The notes under the pieces are model-generated. The model saw nothing but the letters and a program-made list of their open reading frames with translations, made no database searches and was not told the DNA's origin. DNA of 64,000 nt from Bacteroidia bacterium (GTDB taxonomy: Bacteria; Bacteroidota; Bacteroidia; Chitinophagales; Chitinophagaceae), in the NCBI GenBank assembly GCA_030426665.1, contig JAUHYD010000005.1:62001-126000 (forward strand). Reading direction: 5' to 3'. The translations under genes were made by a program, and so were the position numbers. Positions 43,495 to 52,340 of this stretch are shown here, piece by piece (within the stretch, counting starts at the first letter, position 1; each line of letters opens with the position of its first letter).

Positions 43495-45711
43495 TTAACT
43501 GACAAAGTACATCTTCATCATTCCCTTACCCTTTGCATCCACCTCACCCCGGTATTTACATGTAAACTTATCCTTCACTAGTTCATACGTAGTTTGCGAT
43601 ATGTTTATTTTTCCTGCCTCGCTGTTCTGCTCCATGCGGGCTGCGGTATTCACCGTATCACCCCATATATCGTAGGCAAACTTCTTTAAACCTACTACCC
43701 CTGCTACCACGCTACCACTATGTATGCCCACACGCACTTCAAAAGTCCGCTCTCCGCCCAGCTTGGCTAAACGGTCGCTCATGAACTCGGTTATTTCCTT
43801 AGCCGCGCTTACTACATGCAAGGAATGCTCCGGGTCAGCGGTCGGTAGCCCTGCTACGGCTAGGTAGGCATCGCCGATTGTCTTTATTTTCTCGATGTTG
43901 TACCTCTCTGATATTTCATCAAACTTTTTGAAGCAGGTGTGTAGCTCATCTATTAAATTCTGTGCACCCATGCTTTCACTGGCTTGGGTGAAGTTCACAA
44001 AATCGGTGAAGAGGACGGTGACATTATCAAAGTGCTTCGCTGTAGTGGTGCCCGTGATCTTCAACTCGTTGGCTACTTCTTCAGGTAGTATGTTTAGTAA
44101 TAACCCATCTGATTGTTTCCTTGCTGTCTCAGACTTACCTCGCTCCTTAACTATAAAAAACGAAAAACCTGCCAATAAGAATATTCCCGCCACGCCTAGA
44201 TAGGTGTAGTTTTTCTGTTTTTGCAGATTAATTTTTGCAATTTTCTGCTTTTCTGCCACTTTAAGGCTATCAGTCAGTCGTTGTCTTTCATACTCATTTT
44301 TTATGCCCATTTTCAGAATCTCTTCTTTGTTTTCTTGCGAGAAGAGAGAGTCCTTTATGGCGTGATAGTTATCGCGGGCTTCAAGCGCTCCCTTATAGTC
44401 GCCCAGCAAAGAATCTGCGGCAGATAAGTGGAGGTAGCTGTCTTTCAATTGATTGAGGTCCCCGATATCTTTGTTCATAGCAACCGCCTTGTTCAGGTAT
44501 TCCAATGCTTTATGCAACAGCGCCACCCTGCCCTCCGGTATTAGACCTGCATGACCGGCAGGCAGAGTAGCAGGTTGGTAAGGCGCAGCCTGTAATTCTC
44601 CGGTCTTGATTACGTTGACCGAGCCAGCAGAGTGGGTTACGATACCGATATAATCCCTCCCGATATGCGAAAGCGCAAATGCCTCACCGCTTCTATCCCC
44701 AATTGCTTCAGCCCCCTGTAGCGCCTCAAAATGCCAGGCTACCGCTTGCCTAAAGTTATACAGCCCACTGTAAACTCCGCCAATGTTGCCGGCAATCACT
44801 GTTGTGAGTCTATTATTCCCCATTTTTTCAGAAACTTTCAAGGCTTTAAAAAAATATTCCAACGCCTTGGGAAAATTCCTTTCGTAACCATAGACCGCGC
44901 CGATATGGCAGGTGATTGTTGCGACATCTTCATTATTTCCCACCTCTTCAAACACTTTCAACGCCTTTAAATAATATTCCAACGCCTTGGGGTAATCACC
45001 TATTTCACAATAAACACTACCAATACTGCCGGTACTTCTTGCTACCATACCCCTATCCCCCGTTTCTTCAAAAGTTTTCAAGCATTTAAAATAATATTCT
45101 AGCGCCTTCGGGTAATTACCCTGACGTGAATAAACGTTGCCGATACCGACTGTATTCTTTGCTACCAGTTGCTTTTGTCCAATTTCTTCAGAAATTTTCA
45201 AGGCTCTTAAATAATACTCCAGTGCCTTCGTATAATTGCTTTCGTATTGATAAACATCGCCGATACAGCTAATATTCTTTGCGACGCTTCCTATATTCCC
45301 AATTTCTTCAGAAATTTTCTGGGCTTTATGATAGTACTCTAATGCTTTGGAGTAATCACCCTTTACTTCATAATTAGCCCCAACGGTATTAGTGAGACGT
45401 GCTATTCCTTCTTTCCAGTCCAGTTTTGTGGCTAATACCAGCGCCTGCTTACCGTACTTTATGCCTTTATCTGGGTCATTGTAACTGTATTCCCAGGACA
45501 AGTGGTTCATCAATCTCACCTTATTGGAATCTTCCTTTTGTAGGGGCAGCTCCTTAAGCAAGGAGTCTATTTTAGCCTGCCCTTCCAGCTGGGCAGAGCA
45601 ATGTATAGTGATTAGTGTACAGAGAGTAGTTAACAGTGAATAGTTAACAGTTATCAGTGTTGTTATTGCTCGCTTTTTTAAAGCGAGTGATATGATGAGA
45701 ATGGGTTTCAT
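43495..45711 (-). CDS. TPR-sensor membrane adenylate cyclase, array copy 3
   Basis: A 738-residue protein with export leader, about nine TPR units in a very regular array (QGNYPKALEYYFKCLKTFEE, IGDYPKALEYYLKALKVFEE, ERNFPKALEYFFKALKVSEK), one membrane helix (about 502-521, YLGVAGIFLLAGFSFFIVKE), the transducer motif LLLNILPEEVANELK and the cyclase domain (560-738). Catalytic residues Asp570, Lys610, Asp614, Asp681, Asn688 and Arg692 are intact. The last 60 residues (from GLKKFAYDIWGDTVN on) are practically the same as in copy 2, including the terminal MMKMYFVS that the other copies lack, which points to a recent duplication or gene conversion between copies 2 and 3. The start codon is taken as the first ATG of the leader (MKPILIISLALKKRA). 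Confidence 0.9.
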   Translation of the reverse strand: MKPILIISLALKKRAITTLITVNYSLLTTLCTLITIHCSAQLEGQAKIDSLLKELPLQKEDSNKVRLMNHLSWEYSYNDPDKGIKYGKQALVLATKLDWKEGIARLTNTVGANYEVKGDYSKALEYYHKAQKISEEIGNIGSVAKNISCIGDVYQYESNYTKALEYYLRALKISEEIGQKQLVAKNTVGIGNVYSRQGNYPKALEYYFKCLKTFEETGDRGMVARSTGSIGSVYCEIGDYPKALEYYLKALKVFEEVGNNEDVATITCHIGAVYGYERNFPKALEYFFKALKVSEKMGNNRLTTVIAGNIGGVYSGLYNFRQAVAWHFEALQGAEAIGDRSGEAFALSHIGRDYIGIVTHSAGSVNVIKTGELQAAPYQPATLPAGHAGLIPEGRVALLHKALEYLNKAVAMNKDIGDLNQLKDSYLHLSAADSLLGDYKGALEARDNYHAIKDSLFSQENKEEILKMGIKNEYERQRLTDSLKVAEKQKIAKINLQKQKNYTYLGVAGIFLLAGFSFFIVKERGKSETARKQSDGLLLNILPEEVANELKITGTTTAKHFDNVTVLFTDFVNFTQASESMGAQNLIDELHTCFKKFDEISERYNIEKIKTIGDAYLAVAGLPTADPEHSLHVVSAAKEITEFMSDRLAKLGGERTFEVRVGIHSGSVVAGVVGLKKFAYDIWGDTVNTAARMEQNSEAGKINISQTTYELVKDKFTCKYRGEVDAKGKGMMKMYFVS

Positions 45712-45776
45712 TTTTTACTTGTTATTGAATATTTCTGTTTGCCGTCCTTGCTATCGTCACTATTAACTATCAACTA

Positions 45777-47993
45777 TTAACTAATATAATACATCTTCAT
45801 CACGCCCTTGCCCTTAACTTCTACTTCTCCCCTATACTCACAGGTGAATTTATCTTTCACCAATTCATATGTAGTCTGGCTGATATTTATTTTTCCTGCC
45901 TCGCTATTTTGCTCCATGCGTGCAGCCGTATTTACTGTATCGCCCCATATATCATAGGCAAACTTCTTCACACCCACTACTCCTGCTACCACACTACCGC
46001 TATGGATGCCTACACGCACTTCGAATGTCCGCTCGCTACCCAGCTTCGCTAAACGGTCGGCCATGAAGGCAGTTATTTCTTTGGCTGCGCTTACCACATG
46101 TAGCGCATGCTCCGGGTCATCAGTCGGCAGCCCTGCTACTGCCAGATAAGCATCACCTATGGTCTTTATCTTCTCAATGCGATACTTCTCTGATATTTCA
46201 TCAAACTTTTTAAAGCAAGTGTGCAACTCATCTATCAGCGCTTGCGGACTCATACTTTCGCTTGCCTGTGTGAAGTTGACAAAGTCCGTAAACAGCACAG
46301 TGACATCATCATAGTGCCTGGCAGACGTAATGCCCTTCGCTTTCAATTCCTCAGCTACCGTTTCCGGCAGTATATTGAGCAGTAGCCCGTCCGACTTCTT
46401 CCGCTCTGCTTCCGACTTCCGCCGCTCCTTGAAAACGAAGAACGAAAAGCCACCCAGCAGCAATATACCCGCTATACCTGCGTAGGTGTAGCTCTTTTGT
46501 TTCTGCAGATTTATTCGTGCTATTTTTTGCTCTTCGGCAACTTTCAGACTATCAGTCAGTCGCTGACAATCATAGTCACTCTTCATGCTCATTTTCAGTA
46601 TCTCTTCCTTATTCTCCTGCGAGAATAAGGAGTCTTTTATAGCATGATAATTATCGCGAGCCTCCAGCGCTCCCTTGTAATCGCCCAGCAGAGAGTCTGC
46701 GGAAGAAAGGAACTTGTAGCATGCTCTCAATTGATAAAGATTCTCGATTTCTTTGTTTATAGCTACTGCCTTATTCAGGTATTTCTTTGCGTTTTGCAAC
46801 AGCGCCAACCTACCCTTAGGTATCAGACCAGGCTGCCCGGAAGGCAGATTAGCAGAGTGGTATGGCGCAGACTGCAATTCTAAGGCTTTAGTTATGTTAT
46901 CCGTACCAACAGGGTCGGCAACAATGCTGATATAATCACTTCCTATATTACAAAGGGCATGAGCTTCACTATTTCGAGCCCCTATTGCCTCAACTATCCG
47001 TAATGCTTTAAAGTGCCAGGCTACCGCCTGGGTATAATTATACTGTTCGCTGTAAACAGTACCAATATTGCCCGCAACACGTCCAATTCCAATTTTATCT
47101 CCTATTTCTTCGGAAATTTTCAAGGATTTTAAATAATATTCCAGTGCTTTGGGATAATCCCCTTTTTTTAAAAAAACAGAGCCGATGTTGCCGGAATGCA
47201 TTGCTATTCCAGCCTTAGCTCCGATTTCTTCATCCGCTTTCAAGGCCCTAATAAAATACTCCAGTGCCTTGGGATATTCATTTTCTAAACAATAAATGCT
47301 ACCGATATTGCCGACATTACTTGCTATACCCCTCTTGTCTCCGATTTCTTCAGAAATCATCAACGCCTTAAAATAAAACTCCAGCGCCTTGGGATAATCA
47401 CTCTGGTTTGCATAAACATTGCCGATATTGCCGGTAACTATCGCCACCCCCTTCTTAGTTCCTATTTCCTCTAAAATATTCAAAGCCCTTAAATAATTTT
47501 CTAACGCCTTGGGATAATCACTTTGGCTATCATAAACGATACCGATATTACAGGCAGCTGTCGCTATGCCATTTTTATCCCCTATTTCTTCTGAAATCTT
47601 CAAAGATTTAGAAAAACACTCTAATGCCTTGGGGTACTCCGCTTGTGCGTCATAATTATGCCCAAGTTCACTAGAGGCACCTGCTATTCCTTTTCTCCAA
47701 GTTAACTTTGTTGCCAATTCCAATGCCTGCCGCCCGTATTTTATGCCTTCATCAGAGTCAATATGTCTGTACCCATACGAAATGTCGTTAAGAATATTAA
47801 CCTTGTTGGTGTCTTCCTTTTGTCGCGGTAGTTCCTTGAGTAAGGAGTCTATTTTCGCCTGTCCATGCAGCTTCGCGGAACAGTGGATAGTTAATAGTGA
47901 ACATAGAATAGTTAGTAGTGAACAACTAACAATTGATAGTGTTGCTCCTGCTTGCTTTTTTATGGTGAGTAGTATAATCAGAATTCGTTTCAT
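45777..47993 (-). CDS. TPR-sensor membrane adenylate cyclase, array copy 4
   Basis: A 738-residue member with the same leader type (MKRILIILLTIKKQAGATLS). The TPR part is the most regular of the cluster: successive units repeat YPKALE(Y/N)YLKALKISEEIG and DK-GIA-NIGxVYxxQSD with few changes, suggesting internal unit duplication. The membrane helix is YAGIAGILLLGGFSFFVFKE; the transducer is LLLNILPETVAEELKAKGIT. The cyclase domain (560-738) has the full set Asp570, Lys610, Asp614, Asp681, Asn688 and Arg692. From the membrane helix to the cyclase start it is nearly identical to copy 7, even at LPETVAEELKAKGITSARHY and at DDVTVLF in place of DNVTVLF, although the two genes are 4 kb apart. Seventy-three bases separate it from copy 5. 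Confidence 0.9.
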   Translation of the reverse strand: MKRILIILLTIKKQAGATLSIVSCSLLTILCSLLTIHCSAKLHGQAKIDSLLKELPRQKEDTNKVNILNDISYGYRHIDSDEGIKYGRQALELATKLTWRKGIAGASSELGHNYDAQAEYPKALECFSKSLKISEEIGDKNGIATAACNIGIVYDSQSDYPKALENYLRALNILEEIGTKKGVAIVTGNIGNVYANQSDYPKALEFYFKALMISEEIGDKRGIASNVGNIGSIYCLENEYPKALEYFIRALKADEEIGAKAGIAMHSGNIGSVFLKKGDYPKALEYYLKSLKISEEIGDKIGIGRVAGNIGTVYSEQYNYTQAVAWHFKALRIVEAIGARNSEAHALCNIGSDYISIVADPVGTDNITKALELQSAPYHSANLPSGQPGLIPKGRLALLQNAKKYLNKAVAINKEIENLYQLRACYKFLSSADSLLGDYKGALEARDNYHAIKDSLFSQENKEEILKMSMKSDYDCQRLTDSLKVAEEQKIARINLQKQKSYTYAGIAGILLLGGFSFFVFKERRKSEAERKKSDGLLLNILPETVAEELKAKGITSARHYDDVTVLFTDFVNFTQASESMSPQALIDELHTCFKKFDEISEKYRIEKIKTIGDAYLAVAGLPTDDPEHALHVVSAAKEITAFMADRLAKLGSERTFEVRVGIHSGSVVAGVVGVKKFAYDIWGDTVNTAARMEQNSEAGKINISQTTYELVKDKFTCEYRGEVEVKGKGVMKMYYIS

Positions 47994-48066
47994 TGTTTAC
48001 TTGGATTAGAGTGTCGTAATTGACCGAATTTGCAAATCGTCACTGTTCTCTATTAACTGTCCACTA

Positions 48067-50091
48067 TTAACTAACATAGTACATTTTCATCACCCCCTTA
48101 CCTTTCGCCTCTACCTCGCCCCTATACTCACAAGCGAATTTATCCTTCACCAGTTCATACGTAGTCTGGCTGATATTTATTTTACCTGCTTCGCCATTCT
48201 GCTCCATACGAGCTGCGGTGTTCACGGTATCGCCCCATATATCGTAGGCAAACTTTTTCACCCCCACTACCCCTGCTACCACACTGCCGCTATGTATGCC
48301 TACACGCACCTCAAAAGTCCGCTCTCGACCCAGCTTCGCTAAGCGGTCGGTCATGAACTCGGTTATTTCTTTGGCTGCGCTTACTACATGCTGTGCATGC
48401 TCTGGGTCAGCGGTCGGCAGCCCTGCCACCGCAAGATAGGCATCGCCTATGGTCTTTATCTTTTCGATGTTGTATTGCTCTGATATTTCATCAAACTTTT
48501 TGAAGCAAGTGTGCAACTCATCTATCAGCGCCTGCGGGTTCATGCTTTCACTCGCCTGTGTGAAGTTTACAAAATCGGTAAACAGCACCGTGACATTATC
48601 GTAATGCTTGGCCGATGTGACACCCTTCGCTTTCAATTCCTGTGCAACCGCTTCCGGCAATATATTAAGTAGCAATCCGTCTGACTTTTTACGCTCCGCT
48701 TCTGACTTCCGCCGCTCCTTGAAAACGAAGAACGAAAAACCACCCAGCAACAACACACCTGCAATACCTGCATAAGTGTAGCTCTTTTGCTTTTTCAAAT
48801 TAACCCTCGCTATTTTTTGATCTTCGGCAACTTTCAGGCTATCGGTCAGGCGCTGACGGTCATAGTCATTCTTCATGCTCATTTTCAGTATCTCTTCCTT
48901 ATTCTCCTGCGAGAATACGGAGTCTTTTAGTGCATGATGATAATCGCTAGCCTCCAGTGCTGCCTTGTATTTACCCAATAGTGTGTACGCTTCAGAAAGG
49001 TATTCGTAACTCTTCTGCAAGCCACAAAGGTCACCGACTTCTTCATTTATAACTACCGCCCTTTTGAGATATTCAACCGCCCTATGCAACAGGGCCGATC
49101 GCCCTTTTGGTATTGGTGCATCAAGCTCGTATTGAGCCACCGGCAGTTCTGACTCGTCAGTTACTGTTACCGCACTTCTTGGGTGGGTAACCAAGCCTAT
49201 ATAACTTCCACCGATTCCACTGAGCGAACCTCCCTCAATAGCCTTGTCACCTATTTCTTCTCCAATCCGCAACGCCCTAAAGTGCCAGGTTAGCGCCCTA
49301 ACATGCTCGTGTTGAGCATCATAAACGGTACCAATATTAGCTGTTATATTTCCGACGAATCTTCTGTTCCCAACTCCTTCAGCAGCTTTCAAGCCAGTGA
49401 AGAGATACTCCAATGCTTTCTCGTTATCGCCCTCCTGATTATAAATTGCACCAATACTGCAATAATCCGCAGCGATTCCGTTTTTGTAACCCATCTCTTC
49501 ATCCAACCTTAGCGCTTTAAAACAATACTCCAGTGCGTTTTTATAATCGCCTTGCTCAGAATAAACAAGGCCGATATTCGTGTAGTCTGCAGCAAGATCT
49601 GCCTTCCGACCCAGTTTTTCGTCAATTTTCAAGGCTACGAAATGATACTCCAGCGCTTTAATGTAATCGCTTAACTTTGAATAGGCAATACCAATATTAC
49701 CTGCAGTGATGGCAACCCCTCTTATGTCCCCGTTCTTTTTCGCTAGCTCCATTGATTTAAAAAAACACCCCAACGCCTTAGGACAATCGAACTTGTCCAC
49801 GTAACAATTTCCTAGCGAATTGTATGCTTTCGGCAATTTCGCTTCCCAGCCTTTTTTTGTGCACAATGCGATTGCTTCTTGTGCATATTTTATCCCTTCA
49901 TCAGGGTTAATGTTCTCGTGAGCATTACATAGCCAAATGAGAATATCAATCTTATTAGTGTCTTCATTTTGTCGTGGCAACTCTTTAAGGAGAGAGTCCA
50001 TTTTAGACTGCCAATGCAACTTTGCAGAACAGTGAACAGAGATCAGAGAACAAAGAGCAGCGAGTAGTATAATTAGTTTTCGTTTCATCAT
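48067..50091 (-). CDS. TPR-sensor membrane adenylate cyclase, array copy 5
   Basis: The start is set at the Met pair MMKRKLIILLAALCSLISVH (50091 or 50088); the frame opens five codons earlier with no added signal character. The leader is shorter than in copies 1-4, and the TPR part has fewer units (about residues 40-290), so the protein is about 675 residues. TPR examples: QGDYKNALEYCFKALRLDEE and EGDNEKALEYLFTGLKAAEG. The membrane helix (YAGIAGVLLLGGFSFFVFKE) and transducer (LLLNILPEAVAQELKAKGVT) are as in copies 6 and 7, and all six adenylate cyclase catalytic residues are present in HYDNVTVLFTDFVNF ... EKIKTIGDAYLAVAG ... YDIWGDTVNTAARM. One Ser next to the last motif is changed (EQNGEAGK instead of EQNSEAGK). 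Only 36 bases separate the longest frame from copy 6. Confidence 0.9.
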   Translation of the reverse strand: MMKRKLIILLAALCSLISVHCSAKLHWQSKMDSLLKELPRQNEDTNKIDILIWLCNAHENINPDEGIKYAQEAIALCTKKGWEAKLPKAYNSLGNCYVDKFDCPKALGCFFKSMELAKKNGDIRGVAITAGNIGIAYSKLSDYIKALEYHFVALKIDEKLGRKADLAADYTNIGLVYSEQGDYKNALEYCFKALRLDEEMGYKNGIAADYCSIGAIYNQEGDNEKALEYLFTGLKAAEGVGNRRFVGNITANIGTVYDAQHEHVRALTWHFRALRIGEEIGDKAIEGGSLSGIGGSYIGLVTHPRSAVTVTDESELPVAQYELDAPIPKGRSALLHRAVEYLKRAVVINEEVGDLCGLQKSYEYLSEAYTLLGKYKAALEASDYHHALKDSVFSQENKEEILKMSMKNDYDRQRLTDSLKVAEDQKIARVNLKKQKSYTYAGIAGVLLLGGFSFFVFKERRKSEAERKKSDGLLLNILPEAVAQELKAKGVTSAKHYDNVTVLFTDFVNFTQASESMNPQALIDELHTCFKKFDEISEQYNIEKIKTIGDAYLAVAGLPTADPEHAQHVVSAAKEITEFMTDRLAKLGRERTFEVRVGIHSGSVVAGVVGVKKFAYDIWGDTVNTAARMEQNGEAGKINISQTTYELVKDKFACEYRGEVEAKGKGVMKMYYVS

Positions 50092-50142
50092 GTATTTGCT
50101 TTTCACTATTTAATAATTACCCCCGGCTTTCTGTGTCCACGA

Positions 50143-52188
50143 TTATGCAGACACATAGTACATCTTCATCACCCCTTTACCCTTTGCCTCCACCTCACCC
50201 CTATACTCACAAGTAATTTTATCCCTTACTAAATCATACGTGGTTTGGCTGATATTTATTTTTCCTGCCTCGCTGTTCTGCTCCATGCGGGCTGCGGTAT
50301 TCACCGTATCGCCCCATATATCATAGGCAAACTTCTTTACACCTACTACGCCTGCCACTACACTACCGCTGTGTATGCCTACACGCACCTCAAACGTCCG
50401 CTCCCTACCCAGCTTTGCTAAGCGGTCGCTCATGAAATCGGTTATTTCCTTAGCCGCACTTACTACATGCAGCGCATGCTCCGGGTCGGCGGTCGGCAGC
50501 CCCGCCGCCGCCAGATAGGCGTCACCAATCGTCTTTATCTTTTCTATTCCATACTTATTCGTTATCTCATCAAACTTCTTGAAACAAGTGTGTAACTCAT
50601 CTATCAGGGCCTGCGGGTTCATGCTTTCACTTGCCTGTGTGAAGTTCACAAAATCCGTAAACAGCACCGTGACATTATCGTAATGCTTGGCCGATGTGAC
50701 ACCATTCGCTTTCAATTCCTCTGCTACTGCTTCAGGCAATATATTAAGTAACAATCCGTCCGATTTCTTCCGCTCCGATTCTGACTTCCGCCGCTCCTTG
50801 AAAACGAAGAACGAAAAGCCACCCAGCAGCAACACACCCGCAATACCTGCATAGGTGTAGCTCTTTTGTTTTTTCAAATTAATCCTCGCTATTTTTTGGT
50901 CTTCGGCAACTTTCAGGCTGTCTGTCAGTCTTTGTCGACTATACTCATTTTTCAGCGTTAACTTCAATACCTTCTCTTTATTCTCGCGGGAAAATATTGA
51001 GTCTGACAATGCATAACTGTTTTGCGATGCATTATATGCTTCCTTGTACTGACCACTTAATTTATAAGCCAACGTCAATTGGGTATAACATTCAACTAAT
51101 GCCTTTGGGTTGTCAATACCTTTAACCTTATCGAGTCCCAAATTCAAGTAGTACAGGGCTTGGCGCAACTGCTCTGATCTCCTGTCAGGAATCGATATGC
51201 GCTTACTGCCACTCAAATACTTTTTCTGCTGTACTTCTACATTTCCGCTAGTAGCGCGAATTCCAGCCAAATTACCAACACTATCCTGATAAATTGAAAG
51301 AAAAAGTTTGCCTATCGCCAAATAACCAAGGCCTATTGTAAGCCTGCTTCCAACCTCCTTAGCAACCTCTACTGCTCCTGAATAATAATTTAATGCTGTG
51401 ACGTAGTCCCGTTTTAGCCCATACACCCTCCCTATATCAAGAGACACCCGTGAAAAGCCCTCTTTGTCGCCATACGTATCGCAGAGGACTATATCCTTTA
51501 AGAAGTATTCAAGTGCTGTTTCGTAGTCCTCCTTGCCCTCATATATCGAGCCCAAATTCTTAGTGATTGCAATAACGCCCCCCATATTCTTTTGCTCCTC
51601 GCAATACTGAAGTGCTTTCTGACTATATTCAATTGCTTTATCAAAGTTTGATTGTCGCCAATAAATACCGCCAATATTGGAAGCGACCTTTGCGGCATAG
51701 AGATGATATCCACCTTCTTCATCCAACCGTAGTGCTTCAATTAGGTAGGACAGCCCCTTCACATGGTCATTTTTGTCATTGTATACCACGCCCAAATTAC
51801 ATGTCACAGCAGCTACCCCTTTCTTATTGCCGGCCTCACGGTACACTTTAAGGGCTTTTTCATTAGACGCTATTGCATTTTGATATTCGCCAATAATCCG
51901 ATAATTATGACCCATACTAGAATACCCACGTGCTATTTCAGATTTTATTCCCAGCGTCCGAGCCAGTTCAACCATCTTTTGACCATAATCGACTCCCATT
52001 TCCGGGTTTACATACATACATTCCCATGAAATATCTGCCATCAAATTCAGCTTGGTTGTATCATTGTCTTGAATTGACACCTCCTTAACAAGCGAGTCCA
52101 CCAACGCTTGCCCGTGTAACTGCGCATATGTACTGTAGAAACACAAACAAGATAATATTGTGCAGAGCACTCTTACTAAATATCCCAT
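50143..52188 (-). CDS. TPR-sensor membrane adenylate cyclase, array copy 6
   Basis: A 681-residue member whose N-terminal half is unlike the others: the leader is MGYLVRVLCTILSCLCFYST with cleavage after YAQ, and the TPR units have their own sequence (KNDHVKGLSYLIEALRLDEE, QSNFDKAIEYSQKALQYCEE, KEDYETALEYFLKDIVLCDT). The region just before the coiled coil is also different. From KNEYSRQRLTDSLKVAEDQK onward it rejoins the common pattern: helix YAGIAGVLLLGGFSFFVFKE, transducer LLLNILPEAVAEELKANGVT and cyclase domain (502-681) with Asp512, Lys552, Asp556, Asp623, Asn630 and Arg634. One change near the second metal site, LAAAGLP instead of LAVAGLP, is conservative. The sharp border between unique and shared parts suggests domain shuffling. 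It ends one residue later than the others (YYVSA). Confidence 0.9.
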   Translation of the reverse strand: MGYLVRVLCTILSCLCFYSTYAQLHGQALVDSLVKEVSIQDNDTTKLNLMADISWECMYVNPEMGVDYGQKMVELARTLGIKSEIARGYSSMGHNYRIIGEYQNAIASNEKALKVYREAGNKKGVAAVTCNLGVVYNDKNDHVKGLSYLIEALRLDEEGGYHLYAAKVASNIGGIYWRQSNFDKAIEYSQKALQYCEEQKNMGGVIAITKNLGSIYEGKEDYETALEYFLKDIVLCDTYGDKEGFSRVSLDIGRVYGLKRDYVTALNYYSGAVEVAKEVGSRLTIGLGYLAIGKLFLSIYQDSVGNLAGIRATSGNVEVQQKKYLSGSKRISIPDRRSEQLRQALYYLNLGLDKVKGIDNPKALVECYTQLTLAYKLSGQYKEAYNASQNSYALSDSIFSRENKEKVLKLTLKNEYSRQRLTDSLKVAEDQKIARINLKKQKSYTYAGIAGVLLLGGFSFFVFKERRKSESERKKSDGLLLNILPEAVAEELKANGVTSAKHYDNVTVLFTDFVNFTQASESMNPQALIDELHTCFKKFDEITNKYGIEKIKTIGDAYLAAAGLPTADPEHALHVVSAAKEITDFMSDRLAKLGRERTFEVRVGIHSGSVVAGVVGVKKFAYDIWGDTVNTAARMEQNSEAGKINISQTTYDLVRDKITCEYRGEVEAKGKGVMKMYYVSA

Positions 52189-52287
52189 ACCTATAACTTT
52201 AACAGCATTTAGCTTTCTAAAAACAAGATACCTAATTCCTCAATTACTATATTTCAAATACTACGAAAAGCTACCCTACATTCACCT

Positions 52288-52340
52288 GCGCTTAGGCTCC
52301 GGCGGACACGCCCACCTACGCTGGCGTTCCGGTCGACAGG
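52288..52340. repeat. GC-rich patch, possible dispersed-repeat insertion at the end of cyclase copy 7
   Basis: The stretch GGCTCCGGCGGACACGCCCA and following bases is much richer in G and C than its surroundings and resembles short intergenic repeats of Bacteroidota. It overlaps the 3' end of copy 7, whose last residues (TGTPA) are encoded by it and are absent from all other copies. The interpretation as an inserted repeat is an inference. Confidence 0.35.
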
